Assembly (NCBI GenBank): GCA_963751245.1
Contig: CAVVTR010000012.1
Span: 186,001-250,000, forward strand
Source of the DNA: CAVVTR01 sp963751245
GTDB lineage: Bacteria; Acidobacteriota; Thermoanaerobaculia; Thermoanaerobaculales; Thermoanaerobaculaceae
Length of the DNA stretch: 64,000 bases
Direction of reading: 5' to 3'
Positions 7,577 to 16,277 of this stretch are shown here, in pieces; within the stretch, counting starts at the first letter, position 1, and each line of letters starts with the position of its first letter. The notes beneath the pieces were generated by a model that saw only the letters and a program-made list of their open reading frames with translations, was not told where the DNA came from and did no database searches. The position numbers and the translations under genes were made by a program.

Positions 7577-10222
7577 ATGCTCGAAGCGGAAATGAGGATC
7601 GGGCCCTACGAGATCGTCGAGAGGATCGGCGCCGGCGGCATGGGCGAGATCTACCGCGCGCGCGACACGCGCCTCGGACGCGAGGTCGCCTTCAAGGTGC
7701 TGCCCCGGGAGCTCAGCGGCGACCCGGAGCGGCTCCGCCGCTTCGAGCAGGAGGCCCGCTCGGTGGGCGCGCTCAACCACCCCAACGTGCTGGCCGTGTA
7801 CGACGTGGGCGCCCACGAGGGCGCGCCGTACATGGTCACCGAGCTCCTCGAGGGCGGCACTCTCCGCTCGCGCATCGACGATGGCGACCTCACGGTACGC
7901 AAGGTGGTCGACATCGCCCTGCAGATCGCCGCCGGCCTGGCGGCCGCCCACGAGCGGGGCATCGTCCATCGCGACCTCAAGCCTTCCAACCTCTTCGTCA
8001 CCTCCGACGGCCGCGTCAAGATCCTCGACTTCGGTCTCGCCAAGCCGCTCCACCCCGTGCGCTCGCCCAGCGGTGCGACGGAGGCGCCGACGGTGCCGCC
8101 CGACACGGCGGCCGGCGTGGTGATGGGCACCGTGGGGTACATGGCGCCGGAGCAGGTGCGGGGCCTCCCCATCGACCAGCGCGCCGACATCTTCGCCTTC
8201 GGCTGCGTGCTCTACGAGATGCTCACGGGTCGGCGCGCCTTCGAGGGCAGGACCCCCGCCGACACGCTCTCGGCGATCCTGAAGGACGACCCGGTGCCGA
8301 TGTCGCGGACGCGGCACGCCATCCCCGCGGCGCTGCAGCGGGTGGTCGGCCGTTGCCTCGAGAAGCGCCCCGAGGACCGTTTCCAGTCCGCCCACGAGCT
8401 CGCGCTGGCGCTGGATGTCGCCGGGGGTGGCATCTCGGGGCCCCTCCGGTGGCCGCTCATGCTCGCCACGGTGCGACGGCGGGTGGTGCGCCTGAGCCTC
8501 GCGGCCGCCGGGGTCGCCGCCGTGGCGGCAGTGTTCCTGGTCCTCCCGGGCCCGGTCCGTGAGGCGGTCCGGACGCGGCTCGGCCTGCTGCCGCTGCCGC
8601 GCGAGCGCCGCGTCGCCGTGCTTCCCTTCGAGTGCGGGGGGGGCGGTGAGGACCAGGCGCTCTGCAAGGGGCTGTGCGAGTACGCCACCGCCCGCCTCGG
8701 CCAGCTCGAGGCGGTGCAGCGGGCGTTCACCGTGATCCCCGCCAGCGAGGTGCGCTACGAGGGCGTCGCCAGCGCCGAGGCGGCCCGACGCGCCCTCGGG
8801 GCAACCCTCGTCGTGACCGGCAGCCTTCAGCGCTCCGGCGGCGTGTCCACGCTGAGCGTCAGCCTTGTCGACACGGCGCGCCGCCGCCAGCTCCGCGCCA
8901 CCACCGACCGGTGGCGGGAGGGCGGTGTGGGCGTCCCGGACCGGTTCGTCGACAACGTCGTACGCGTGCTCGAGCTCGAGGCCGGTCCCGAGGCGACGAC
9001 GGCCCTCCACGCCAGCGGCACGAGCGTGGCCGAGGCCACCACCCTCTACACGCAGGGGTTGGCCTACACCCCCTACGCCGAGGCAAGGTCGGCGCTCGAG
9101 CGCTACGACCAGAAGCAGAGCCTGGAGAAGGCCATCACCCTCTTCAACCAGGCGCTGGAACGCGACCCCGGCTACGCCCTCGCCCATGCCGGGCTCGGCG
9201 AGGCCTACTGGCGCCAGTACACCCTCACGAAGCGCACGGAGCTGGTGGACCTGGCGGAGCAGCAGTGCCAGCGGGCCCTCGCCATGGACGACCTCCTCGC
9301 CCCGGTGTGGGTGACGCTGGGCCTCATCCACGCCGGGACCGGCAAGGAGGAGGTCGCTCTGGAGGACTTCCGGCACGCCCTCGATCGCGATCCCACCAAC
9401 GCCGACGCGCTCCGCGAGGAGGCGGCGGCGCTCGGCCGTCTGGGGCGCTGGCCGGAGGCGGAGGCAGCGTGCCGCCACGCCATCGAGCTGAGCCCCGGCG
9501 ACTGGCGGACCTACAGCATCCTGTCGCGCCTGCTGAGGCAACAGGGCCGCCTGGACGAAGCCGTGGCCGAGGTCCAGCGCGCCCTCGTTCTCGTTCCAGA
9601 CAACGCGCGCCTCTGGTCGAACCTGGGTGCTCTGCGTTTCTCCCAGGGCCGCGACGAGGAGGCGAAGCGCGCGCTCGAGCGCTCCGTGGAGCTGCACCCG
9701 AGCGGGATCGCGGTTTCCAACCTGGCCACCATGCAGTTCTACGACCGCGAGTACGCCGCCTCGGCGAGGACGCTGGAGCGGGCCACCTCCCTGGGCGAAC
9801 GCGACTACCGGCTGTGGCGCAACCTCGGCGCCGCCTACTACTGGGCGCCCGGCGAGCGGGGGCGCGCGCCGGCGGCGTACGCGAAGGCCATCACCCTCGG
9901 CGAGGAGGAGCGCCGCCTCGACGGGGACAACGGCGAGGTCCTCGCCGACCTGGCCGACTGCTACGCCATGACGGGCCAGGCGGAGCGGGCCCGGGACCTC
10001 GTCGCCGAGGCGCTGAAGCGGGCGCCTGCCGACGGCGACATCGCCGTGGAGGCGGCCGGCGTCTACGAGCACCTGGGCGACCGCGAGGCCGCGCTGCGCT
10101 GCCTCGGCGCCGCCCTGCGCGAGGGCGTGACCCGGGAGACCATCGACGGCGACCCGACGTTCGAAAAGCTGCGCGCGGACCCGCGCTTCGCGAAGCTCGC
10201 GAAGCCGGGCTCACTGATGTAG
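7577..10222 (+). CDS. Transmembrane Ser/Thr protein kinase with TPR ectodomain
   Basis: An 881-residue PknB-type kinase. ATG 7577 follows GAGGAGAGG at 7562-7570. The kinase domain spans about 8-275: P-loop GAGGMGEIY, VAFKVLP Lys, HRDLKPSN, DFGLAKP, and MAPEQVRG. A membrane helix lies at about 303-323. The outer part starts with a FlgO/adenylate-cyclase-associated segment (RRVAVLPFE, LGATLVVTGSLQ) and continues with eight or more TPR repeats to the C-terminus. All catalytic residues are present, so it should be active. This layout (kinase, helix, TPR) is common in Acidobacteriota; substrates are unknown. It shares the outer architecture with the winged-helix regulator at 2802. A small gene follows 18 bases later. 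Confidence 0.92.
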   Translation: MLEAEMRIGPYEIVERIGAGGMGEIYRARDTRLGREVAFKVLPRELSGDPERLRRFEQEARSVGALNHPNVLAVYDVGAHEGAPYMVTELLEGGTLRSRIDDGDLTVRKVVDIALQIAAGLAAAHERGIVHRDLKPSNLFVTSDGRVKILDFGLAKPLHPVRSPSGATEAPTVPPDTAAGVVMGTVGYMAPEQVRGLPIDQRADIFAFGCVLYEMLTGRRAFEGRTPADTLSAILKDDPVPMSRTRHAIPAALQRVVGRCLEKRPEDRFQSAHELALALDVAGGGISGPLRWPLMLATVRRRVVRLSLAAAGVAAVAAVFLVLPGPVREAVRTRLGLLPLPRERRVAVLPFECGGGGEDQALCKGLCEYATARLGQLEAVQRAFTVIPASEVRYEGVASAEAARRALGATLVVTGSLQRSGGVSTLSVSLVDTARRRQLRATTDRWREGGVGVPDRFVDNVVRVLELEAGPEATTALHASGTSVAEATTLYTQGLAYTPYAEARSALERYDQKQSLEKAITLFNQALERDPGYALAHAGLGEAYWRQYTLTKRTELVDLAEQQCQRALAMDDLLAPVWVTLGLIHAGTGKEEVALEDFRHALDRDPTNADALREEAAALGRLGRWPEAEAACRHAIELSPGDWRTYSILSRLLRQQGRLDEAVAEVQRALVLVPDNARLWSNLGALRFSQGRDEEAKRALERSVELHPSGIAVSNLATMQFYDREYAASARTLERATSLGERDYRLWRNLGAAYYWAPGERGRAPAAYAKAITLGEEERRLDGDNGEVLADLADCYAMTGQAERARDLVAEALKRAPADGDIAVEAAGVYEHLGDREAALRCLGAALREGVTRETIDGDPTFEKLRADPRFAKLAKPGSLM

Positions 10223-10240
10223 AGACGAAAGGGGGAGCGA

Positions 10241-10561
10241 ATGGCAAAGCCCGGATCCGCCGACGTCGTCATCTTCGAGAGGGAGGGCAGGTACCACGTC
10301 CATCCGCCGACGCTGTACTGCAGCGGGTCGTCGGACGTCATCACCTTCCGGAACCTGACCCGCCGGAAGGCGAGGGTGTGGTTGCCCGCTCTCGGGCTCC
10401 AATCCGAGGAGTTCGGCCCCAAGGGTCGCCTCAAGCTGCCGGCGAAGGGCGTCTCTCCAGGGGTCTACGAGTACTCGGTCTCCGTCGAGGCCACCAAGCC
10501 CGGCAGCGACGCGAGCCGGTTCGCCGAGGGCAACTCGGCGCCGCGCATGATCTTCGACTGA
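10241..10561 (+). CDS. Small beta-rich protein of unknown function downstream of the kinase
   Basis: A 106-residue protein with a strong ribosome site (AAAGGGGGAG, 10227-10236) and only 18 bases after the kinase stop, so co-transcription is likely. It has no signal peptide or membrane helix and reads as a beta-sandwich (VITFRNLTRRKARVWLP, GVYEYSVSVEA, PRMIFD). The FRN, P-G-Y-Y pattern recalls cupredoxin-like folds, but a copper-ligand set (Cys-His-Met) is not visible; the only Cys is in TLYCSG. It may be a partner or substrate of the kinase; this is inference. Confidence 0.7.
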   Translation: MAKPGSADVVIFEREGRYHVHPPTLYCSGSSDVITFRNLTRRKARVWLPALGLQSEEFGPKGRLKLPAKGVSPGVYEYSVSVEATKPGSDASRFAEGNSAPRMIFD

Positions 10562-10577
10562 GCGGCGTCCGCGGCGT

Positions 10578-11405
10578 CTACCAGCCGACCAGCTCGACGC
10601 GGCGGTTCTTGGCCCGGCCGTCCTCGCTGCCGTTGGCGGCCACCGGGGCGAGGGGACCGACGCCGTGGGCGGACAGCCGCGCCGCGGGGATCCCGTACGT
10701 CGAGGTCAGCGCGGCCAGCACCGCCTTCGCCCGGGCCTCGGAGAGCGCGAGGTTGTGGTCCAGGTTGCCGGTCGCATCGGTGTGCCCCACCAGCCGCACC
10801 TTGAGGGCGGGGTCGGAGCGCAGGAGCTTCGCGATCTCCTCCAGCGCCGCCTCGGAGCCAGGCTTGATCACGCTCTGGTCGGTGTCGAAGTAGATGCCGT
10901 ACACCGCCGCGTGGCCGGTGGAGCGGATGCCGTCCCGGAACACGGCGGCGTCGGCCACGATGTCCTGCTTCATGGCGTCCCGCTCGACGATCACCAGGTC
11001 CGGCTTGGGACCGTAGGCGGTGAGCTCCACCCAGATCTCCCTGCCGTCCCGGGTCAGCCTCATGAAAGAGTACTCGTCGTCGCTGTACAGGACCGTGCCC
11101 CCGATCCGCTTGACCGCGTTCTCGTAGTTGCGGTGGATCTGGAGCGTCGACACCTTCGTGCTGCCGTCCACGGGCTCGTAGGCGATGCGCGTGTAGCGCC
11201 CCTCCACCTCGACCTCCCGGAACTTCTCGTCGCGGAACGTGTGGGATGCAAACTCCTTCTGGTCGTAGGAGGAGATGTAGAACCCGGGCATCCTGTTGAA
11301 GAGCGGATGGTCCTTGCTCCCGGGCACGTCCTGCTGCGCGGACAGCGCCGGCGCCATGCACAGAACCAGACCCATGACCGCAATCGCGCACCTGACAGCC
11401 TTCAT
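10578..11405 (-). CDS. OmpA family outer-membrane protein
   Basis: A 275-residue exported protein. ATG 11405 has AAAGGAG upstream and starts a signal peptide (MKAVRCAIAVMGLVLCMAPA, cleavage near LSAQ). The N-terminal half is a domain of unknown function resembling DUF4892-like lipoprotein or OmpA N-regions (YTRIAYEPVDGS). Residues about 165-275 are an OmpA C-terminal peptidoglycan-binding domain: YFDTDQSVIKPGS, VRLVGHTDATGN, NLALSEARAKAV, and the closing RAKNRRVEL. It probably anchors the outer membrane to peptidoglycan. A TATCAT box at 11438-11443 is a candidate -10. Confidence 0.9.
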   Translation of the reverse strand: MKAVRCAIAVMGLVLCMAPALSAQQDVPGSKDHPLFNRMPGFYISSYDQKEFASHTFRDEKFREVEVEGRYTRIAYEPVDGSTKVSTLQIHRNYENAVKRIGGTVLYSDDEYSFMRLTRDGREIWVELTAYGPKPDLVIVERDAMKQDIVADAAVFRDGIRSTGHAAVYGIYFDTDQSVIKPGSEAALEEIAKLLRSDPALKVRLVGHTDATGNLDHNLALSEARAKAVLAALTSTYGIPAARLSAHGVGPLAPVAANGSEDGRAKNRRVELVGW

Positions 11406-11536
11406 CGGGGTGTCTCCTTTCGAACAGACGCTCGACGATGATAGCCATCTTCCGGCACAGCGGGGAGGGGGACGCCGCCGCGCGTGACAGCCTGGTCCCG
11501 TCGGCACCGCTCGGAGGGAAAGGGAGGCATGGGCCC

Positions 11537-11850
11537 GTGGACATCCTCGACGCCCTCGGCGGCGCCTCGCTCGTGCTCAGCAGGGTCGTTCCGCCCGGCT
11601 GCGCGGACGTCCTCGTCGAGCTCGAGTGGGAGACCCCACGGGCAGCCTCAAGGACCGCATGGCCCGGACCGCCGTCGAGCGCGCCGGCTCGCCCGTCCTG
11701 TCCGGCGGCGAGCCGCACCCCCACGACATCGAGGGCGTCGGCGTCGGCTTCACGCCGCCCCCGTGGGACCCGTCCGTCGTCAACGGGCACCTCGCCGTGG
11801 CCTCCGCCGCCACGCGGGTGCCGGCGCAAGCCGCAGCCGGAGCCCGGGTG
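11537..11850 (+). pseudogene. Relic of a PLP-dependent cysteine synthase (CysK/CBS type) with large internal deletion
   Basis: Two pieces of a cysteine synthase can be read in different frames. The first, from 11537, gives VDILDALGGASLVLSRVVPP up to VELEWE; after a one-base shift near 11630 the second gives DPTGSLKDRMARTAVE, which holds the PLP lysine motif (N)PTGS-KDRMA. The text then jumps directly to PVLSGGEPHPHDIEGVG and PPPWDPSVVNG, which in intact enzymes lie about 150 residues further on. Thus the middle of the enzyme, including the substrate and phosphate loops, is missing. The downstream end dissolves before 11900. The gene is dead; no stop-to-start reading frame exists. Confidence 0.75.
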
Positions 11851-11895
11851 CAACAGCCTCCTGGCGCCGGGCCCCCCGGCGAGCCGGCGCGCCGC

Positions 11896-12321
11896 CTACT
11901 CGGCCAGGGTCCTCACGAGCTCGATCATCGCCGGCGACGGGTCGGCGTGGTGGTGGACGACCTTCCAGACCCCGCCCTCGCGCCGGTAGACGTTGGTCAC
12001 CCGGTGATCGAGCTGGACCTGGTGCTTGCCGAACTCGCCGTGCCCGTGCTCCTCTCCCGTCTCGCAGGCCAGGTCCCCGCCGACCTGGAGGTGCTGGCCG
12101 CGCAGCTCCACGTGGCCGCCCGTCGCCAGGCTCGCCACCTGGGCCCACGACTTCTGGACCTTCTCCCGGCCGATCTCCCGGCCTCCCAAGGGGTGCATGG
12201 TCGTCACGTCGTCGCCGAGCGACCAGGCCTCGCCCATGGGACCGGCGTCGCCGCGGAGCATCTGGTTCAGCGCGGCGTAGAACTGCCTGGACGCCTCGCG
12301 GACTTCCTCTTCGTTCGACAT
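11896..12321 (-). CDS. SnoaL/NTF2-like protein
   Basis: A 141-residue cytoplasmic protein starting at ATG 12321 with GAGGGAGA upstream. The pattern VREASRQFYAALNQMLRGD, WSLGDDVTTMHPLGG, VQKSWAQVA, VTNVYRREGGVWKVVHHHAD is that of the ketosteroid-isomerase-like NTF2 fold family (nuclear transport factor 2 family, DUF4440/SnoaL_3). Such proteins bind small hydrophobic ligands or act as hydrolases or isomerases; no specific activity can be assigned. The paired His residues in the last strand are usual in this group. Confidence 0.85.
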   Translation of the reverse strand: MSNEEEVREASRQFYAALNQMLRGDAGPMGEAWSLGDDVTTMHPLGGREIGREKVQKSWAQVASLATGGHVELRGQHLQVGGDLACETGEEHGHGEFGKHQVQLDHRVTNVYRREGGVWKVVHHHADPSPAMIELVRTLAE

Positions 12322-12485
12322 GGCTCGGATCTCCCTCGCCAAAGCCAAACGCGGGGCCTTCCCGCGATACTCCCCGGCGCCGCCCGGCCGACGGCGCCGT
12401 GAGTCGGCGGGCGGAAGGCGGCCTGGAGCGGAGGTCCCCCGTCGTCGCGGCGGGCTCCGTTCGAGCCTCTCCGGTGGGCGGGCTC

Positions 12486-13094
12486 CTACGGCTCCTCGTC
12501 CAGGGCCGCGAGGGCGTCGAGCTCGTGCTGGACGTTCCGCGCCGCCCGGCGGTTCAGTCTCGCCACCCCGGCCAGCACGAGGGCGCACCCGGCGGCCGTC
12601 GCGAGGAAGACGCCGGCGATCAGCGGCCGGTGGGCCGGTGCGTTCGGCTGCGCCAGGGTCCACGCGAGCAGCCCGGCGAGGAACACCGCCAGCCCCGGGA
12701 CCGGCGGCAGCAGATACCATGTCCACACGCCCCGCAGCAGCTCGCGTTGCCTTTCGAGCTGCCTCCGGTGGAACTCCAGGCACGGGCTGAACGCCAGCTC
12801 CGCCGGCGCGCTCCCCGATGCCCCGCGCACGTGGAGCGTGGCGAGGGCGAAGAGGACGCCCGCGATCACCAGCACGCTCCCGAGGCGGACGAGGAGCGCA
12901 GGGGCCGTCCAGGCGCAGGATCCGAAGACGCCGGCGACGAGCGCGCCGGCCGCGTACTCCCGCAGGTTCCTCCACGCGATCCGCCTCTCGAACCTCCGGG
13001 CCCTCCGCCGCAGCTCCTCGACAGGGATCTCGACCCTCGTCAAGGGCTGATCCCGCCAGAGAGCAGCCGGGTCGTCCTTCGTCTCATGCGCCAT
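12486..13094 (-). CDS. Four-helix membrane protein coupled to a sigma factor (possible anti-sigma role)
   Basis: A 202-residue protein with a basic N-terminal tail (LRRRARRFERRIAWRN), two hydrophobic hairpins (GALVAGVFGSCAW, GSVLVIAGVLFALATL; then PGLAVFLAGLLAW and LIAGVFLATAAGCALVLAGV) and an acidic C-terminus. Its start overlaps the sigma-factor gene by 11 bases, so the two are translated together. No zinc anti-sigma motif (HxxxCxxC) is present. The position suggests control of the sigma factor, but this is inference. Confidence 0.75.
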   Translation of the reverse strand: MAHETKDDPAALWRDQPLTRVEIPVEELRRRARRFERRIAWRNLREYAAGALVAGVFGSCAWTAPALLVRLGSVLVIAGVLFALATLHVRGASGSAPAELAFSPCLEFHRRQLERQRELLRGVWTWYLLPPVPGLAVFLAGLLAWTLAQPNAPAHRPLIAGVFLATAAGCALVLAGVARLNRRAARNVQHELDALAALDEEP

Positions 13095-13653
13095 CGTGTC
13101 CTCCCTGATGGAACCGGCGGGCCAGAAGGGCCTTGATGCGGTGGATCCTGGTCGCCACGTTCCGCGCGGAGAGGCCGGTGATCTCCGCGATCGACGCGGC
13201 GTCGAGCCCTTCGAGGTACGAGAGGATCACCTGGCGATCGGCCGGAGCGAGGCTCCGGATCAGGCGCGCCAGCTTCTCCAGGGCGATGCGCCGGTCCGCC
13301 GAGCGTTCCGCATCCAGGCCCGGCGCCGGCGGTTCGATGTCCTCCAGGCCCACGAAGGTCCGCGAGCCGGCCCGCCGCTCGCGGATCACGTGGGACGTCG
13401 CCACGTTGTGCGCGACCCGGTAGACCCATGTGCGGAGGGAGCAGCGGCCGTCGAACCCCGCGAAGCTCCGCCACAGCGCGAGGTGGATCTCCTGCAGGAG
13501 GTCGAGCCGCCGGTCGGGGTCGGACTCGTACCCGCGCGCCAGCCGCTGGAGCGGTTGGCCGAAGGCGGCCGCCGCCTCCCGGTACAGCTCGTCCTGGCGG
13601 GATGCCGCCCCCTGTGCCGATGCCGGCTCCTGGATCACGTTCTTGCGTCGCAC
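13084..13653 (-). CDS. RNA polymerase sigma factor, sigma-70/ECF type
   Basis: A 189-residue ECF-like factor. Region 2 is at about 35-100 (LLQEIHLALWRSFAGFDGRC, LRTWVYRVAHNVATSHV), and region 4 at about 130-185 (LIRSLAPADRQVILSYLEG, DAASIAEITGLSARNVATR). No region 1.1 or 3 is present. The start is a GTG at 13653; a GACTAT element six bases upstream is a possible promoter. It shares its last 11 bases with the downstream membrane protein gene. Target promoters are unknown. Confidence 0.9.
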   Translation of the reverse strand: MRRKNVIQEPASAQGAASRQDELYREAAAAFGQPLQRLARGYESDPDRRLDLLQEIHLALWRSFAGFDGRCSLRTWVYRVAHNVATSHVIRERRAGSRTFVGLEDIEPPAPGLDAERSADRRIALEKLARLIRSLAPADRQVILSYLEGLDAASIAEITGLSARNVATRIHRIKALLARRFHQGGHDGA

Positions 13654-14067
13654 ATCGAGATAGTCGATCGCGACCGGCCTTTCTTACGAGCCTTCGCGTA
13701 TCGGCGCCAGCCCAAACGATTATAGAGACGGCGCGAGGGAGATGATTCGAGAGTGCCAGGAAGCGATGCCCGTGTGCGGGAACGAGCTCTTCGAGAGGTG
13801 GCCACCCTCCGGGCCGCGCAGGCAGGCAGGCGAACGCAGACCGCCGAGGCCTTCCGCCGCCGCGAGGAGCTCCACGAGACCCGGATCATCCCTCGATGGA
13901 ACAACGAAGGAGAAGATCGTCATGATCGTTGGGCCTGGAACCTTTCTCATCTGACTCTCCAGCGGATGGCAAGATCGCCATAAGCGTTGAGCCCGGCACC
14001 AAGTCTCCTCAATCCTGCAGCCACCGGCGGCACTTGTATTACGCTCGTGCGGCGGCACAATGTCCTT
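13654..14067. other. Non-coding left edge of the accessory island
   Basis: Base composition drops here. No reading frame resembles a protein. The only structured element is the first copy of a 31-bp direct repeat at 13913-13943. Confidence 0.55.
13913..13943 (+). repeat. 31-bp direct repeat, copy 1
   Basis: This 31-base sequence (begins AAGATCGTCATG, ends GGCCTGGAACCT) is identical to bases 16004-16034. The two copies flank the decayed Abi_C/TIR gene pair. Flanking bases differ. Confidence 0.85.
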
Positions 14068-14906
14068 ATGACGGCAGCCACGAAGAGACCGCGCCCCTCA
14101 ACGACCAGATCGTGATCGCCGTCGCCAGGCTGGTCGACGACGCTCAGGCCGAAACGCGCGCGCCCAGCCACTCCGACCTCGAATACCAAATCAACCGCGC
14201 CGGCTTGCGCGCCGGCGACCCTAACCAACAGGGGAATGTCGGTCGGTAAAGCGAAGCGCATCCGGGCAGTCCTCAACTGGGCCCTCGTTAAACGACCTGC
14301 CCAGGGGCCAGGAGTTCGTCGCGCAGCTGATCGCTCACTTGCAGGGGTGTGGTGGCTTTCGCCCGCCCTCACCGAACTTTGTCGGTGCCGACGCAATAGA
14401 AACGCCCGCGCTGCCTTCCGCGCTCAAGGCTTCGAGCTCACGGCGGACGGCGACCTCCGTGCGCCCGTCCTTGAGAGCCTCGCCGGCACTCGACTCACCG
14501 AGGCACTGACGCTCTACGTAGTCCGCGCCCAGCGCGGTGCCGAAGACGCAGCACTCCTACGGCACCGGCAAGGACCTCTCGAGGCGACCGCCGCCCATGT
14601 CTGCGTTCGAGGTGTGGAACTCATACAACACTACGTCGAATTTTCCGACCCTCCTCGGCCAGGCGTTCGCTGCTCTCGGCTTCGCAACCACCCAGGACAG
14701 TCCCCAAGACGGTGAATCACCTCAACGCAAGGTCGAGCGAGCGCTGTTCGCTCTGGGCTGCGCGGTCAATGGCCTCCGCAACAAACAGGGAACGGCCACG
14801 GTCGGCCCTGGCTGCCGACTGTCACCGACGCCGAAGCCGCACCGCAGTCGAGGCCATGGGCCTGATCGCCGACCGGATGCTTGCCGCCCTGAGAGCCGCG
14901 AGGTAG
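14068..14906 (+). pseudogene. Frameshifted abortive-infection (Abi_C-like) protein gene
   Basis: No single frame covers this stretch, but successive frames join into one protein. From ATG 14068 it reads MTAATKR, then LNDQIVIAVARLVDDAQAET, MSVGKAKRIRAVLNWALV, GQEFVAQLIAHLQGCGGF, AAFRAQGFELTADGDLRAPV, FEVWNSYNTTSNFPTLLGQA, VERALFALGCAVNGLRNKQG and finally AVEAMGLIADRMLAALRAA. The ending LRNKQGT-GHGR followed by an alpha-helical tail is the hallmark of the Abi_C (abortive infection C-terminus) domain. At least seven one- or two-base shifts are needed, several at short homopolymers (for example GTTAAACG near 14290). It is either a decayed gene or badly sequenced. The TIR gene starts 11 bases after its stop, so they formed an operon. 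Confidence 0.65.
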
Positions 14907-14917
14907 AGTGCCGTCAG

Positions 14918-15720
14918 ATGCCACCAGCGCTTGGCACGATCACGTCGACGGGGATGGCTTTTCTCAGCTACAACAAGGCCGACCGGGAAACCGCTCGAAC
15001 CTTGGCGATCGCTCTCGTCGAGCAGGGAATGGGTGTTTGGTACGACGAGTGGGACATCGCGCCCGGCACGTCGATCACCGGGGCATCGAGATCGGGCTTG
15101 CGAGTTCGACCGCGTTTATCCTCCTGTGGTCAGCCCCGGCCGCGGCTTCGAACTGGATAAGACCGAGACGAGCGCATATCTCCGCCGCCGTGTCGACGAC
15201 CAGTCGCTGCGCGTCATTCCGATCATGTCGACGACACGCCATTACCGGCCCTGGTCGCGGACTACAGTGGCTTCGAACTAGGCGACGACACTGACCTCGT
15301 CCACGTAGCATCTCGTATCGCCGGCACCTGCTCGGATCGCGAGCTTGCGCGGCGGCTCCAAGGCCGTCTTTTCGACCTCGCCGATCGGCTCCACGCTGAT
15401 CATCCCGCGCCGCTCCCTTACCTTGTCTGCCCGAATTGCGGATCGCCTCACTTACGCCGCTCTCAGTCTATTGACAGCGCCGCGACGACATCTTCCTCTG
15501 CGTCGATTGCCCCGAATGCCACTGGCACGACGACGAGGAGGTTTTCCAGTCCTCGTCGCCGATGAGACAGCAGAACGCCCTTCTCACCGCCGTCGAGGCT
15601 CTCCGCCTCCGGTCTACGGCACTTAGGATGCCCCAGGATCGACGGTCGTCACTCAGCCAAGGCCCCACGCCGTGCCGCCCCCAGCTTCCTCCCTTAGCCG
15701 CTATCCTCGGCAGCAGCTAA
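14918..15720 (+). pseudogene. Frameshifted TIR-domain protein with C-terminal zinc ribbon
   Basis: Starts at ATG 14918. The first frame gives GMAFLSYNKADRETARTLAI and VWYDEWDIAPGTSI, a clear bacterial TIR domain (FLSY-KAD, LE-G-VWYDEW). After a shift near 15083 it continues GIEIGLASSTAFILLWS, and after another near 15135 FELDKTETSAYLRRRVDDQS and LRVIPIM. A third shift near 15230 gives PLPALVADYSGFELGDDTDL and VASRIAGTCSDRELARRLQG. The tail has CPNCGS and, after a fourth shift near 15490, CVDCPECHWHDDEE, so a C-terminal zinc ribbon is inferred. Intact relatives would be NAD-degrading or signalling TIR effectors of anti-phage systems. As read here it is broken. Confidence 0.65.
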
Positions 15721-16258
15721 AGGGGAAAAACGCACCGTGCGCGCCCCCGCCCTCCGCACCTGCCCGCGCCCGGCCCCGCCGCCAGCTTGGCCATTTCGGT
15801 GGCAGGCCCAACGATGGTGACAATGTTGCTGTGGGGTTGCGTCGAGGCAGCGCAAGTAGTCATGTCGAGAACGCCGCGAGATCTCGGCGAGGCTGAGCGG
15901 GTCCCACGAAGGGGAGTCCGACGCCGCAGAACGGGCCGCCGGAGAGCCGGGGCCGGCCCCGAGGCGGTCCTGTGTCATTGGTGAGAAGAAGGCTCCGCCA
16001 TGAAAGATCGTCATGATCGTTGGGCCTGGAACCTACCCGGTGAGTGCCTGCGTAGCACGGTAGATCCTAGCAAATCCCAGCCTCCTCGCGAGCGAGTCGG
16101 CCTCGGCGACCGAGGTGAGGGCTTGGTTGGTGCTGCGTGCCGAGGATGATTCCTCTGAGACGGTGTCAAATGAGTTTGACTTTAGTTCGCTCGGGGGTTA
16201 CCTTATTCATAGCTGATCTCCCACCGAAAGGGTAAGCGTTAGAAGAGGGGACAACGAG
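15721..16258. other. Gene-free stretch between the two island modules
   Basis: No convincing reading frame on either strand. It contains the second 31-bp repeat (16004-16034). The segment 16141-16258 is AT-richer than anything else nearby and has no recognisable promoter or RNA gene. Confidence 0.5.
16004..16034 (+). repeat. 31-bp direct repeat, copy 2
   Basis: Identical over 31 bases to 13913-13943, same orientation, 2.06 kb apart. The two could have served as recombination ends for the Abi_C/TIR segment, or be a shared regulatory element. Confidence 0.85.
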
Positions 16259-16276
16259 ATCGCCCGTTTGGGCGAT
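16259..16276 (-). terminator. Hairpin after the leftward operon
   Basis: A perfect 7-bp stem (ATCGCCC and GGGCGAT, 4-base loop) begins two bases after the stop of the gene at 16278. On the minus strand it is followed by CTCGTTGT, only weakly T-rich, so termination efficiency is uncertain. Confidence 0.55.
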
Positions 16277-16277
16277 T

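Noticed and set aside
15694..16014. A 106-codon minus-strand frame (LSLAEISRRSRHDYLRCLDA)
   Set aside because: It has a helix-like patch but no ribosome site and no family pattern, and a His/Gly/Arg-rich remainder; treated as non-coding.
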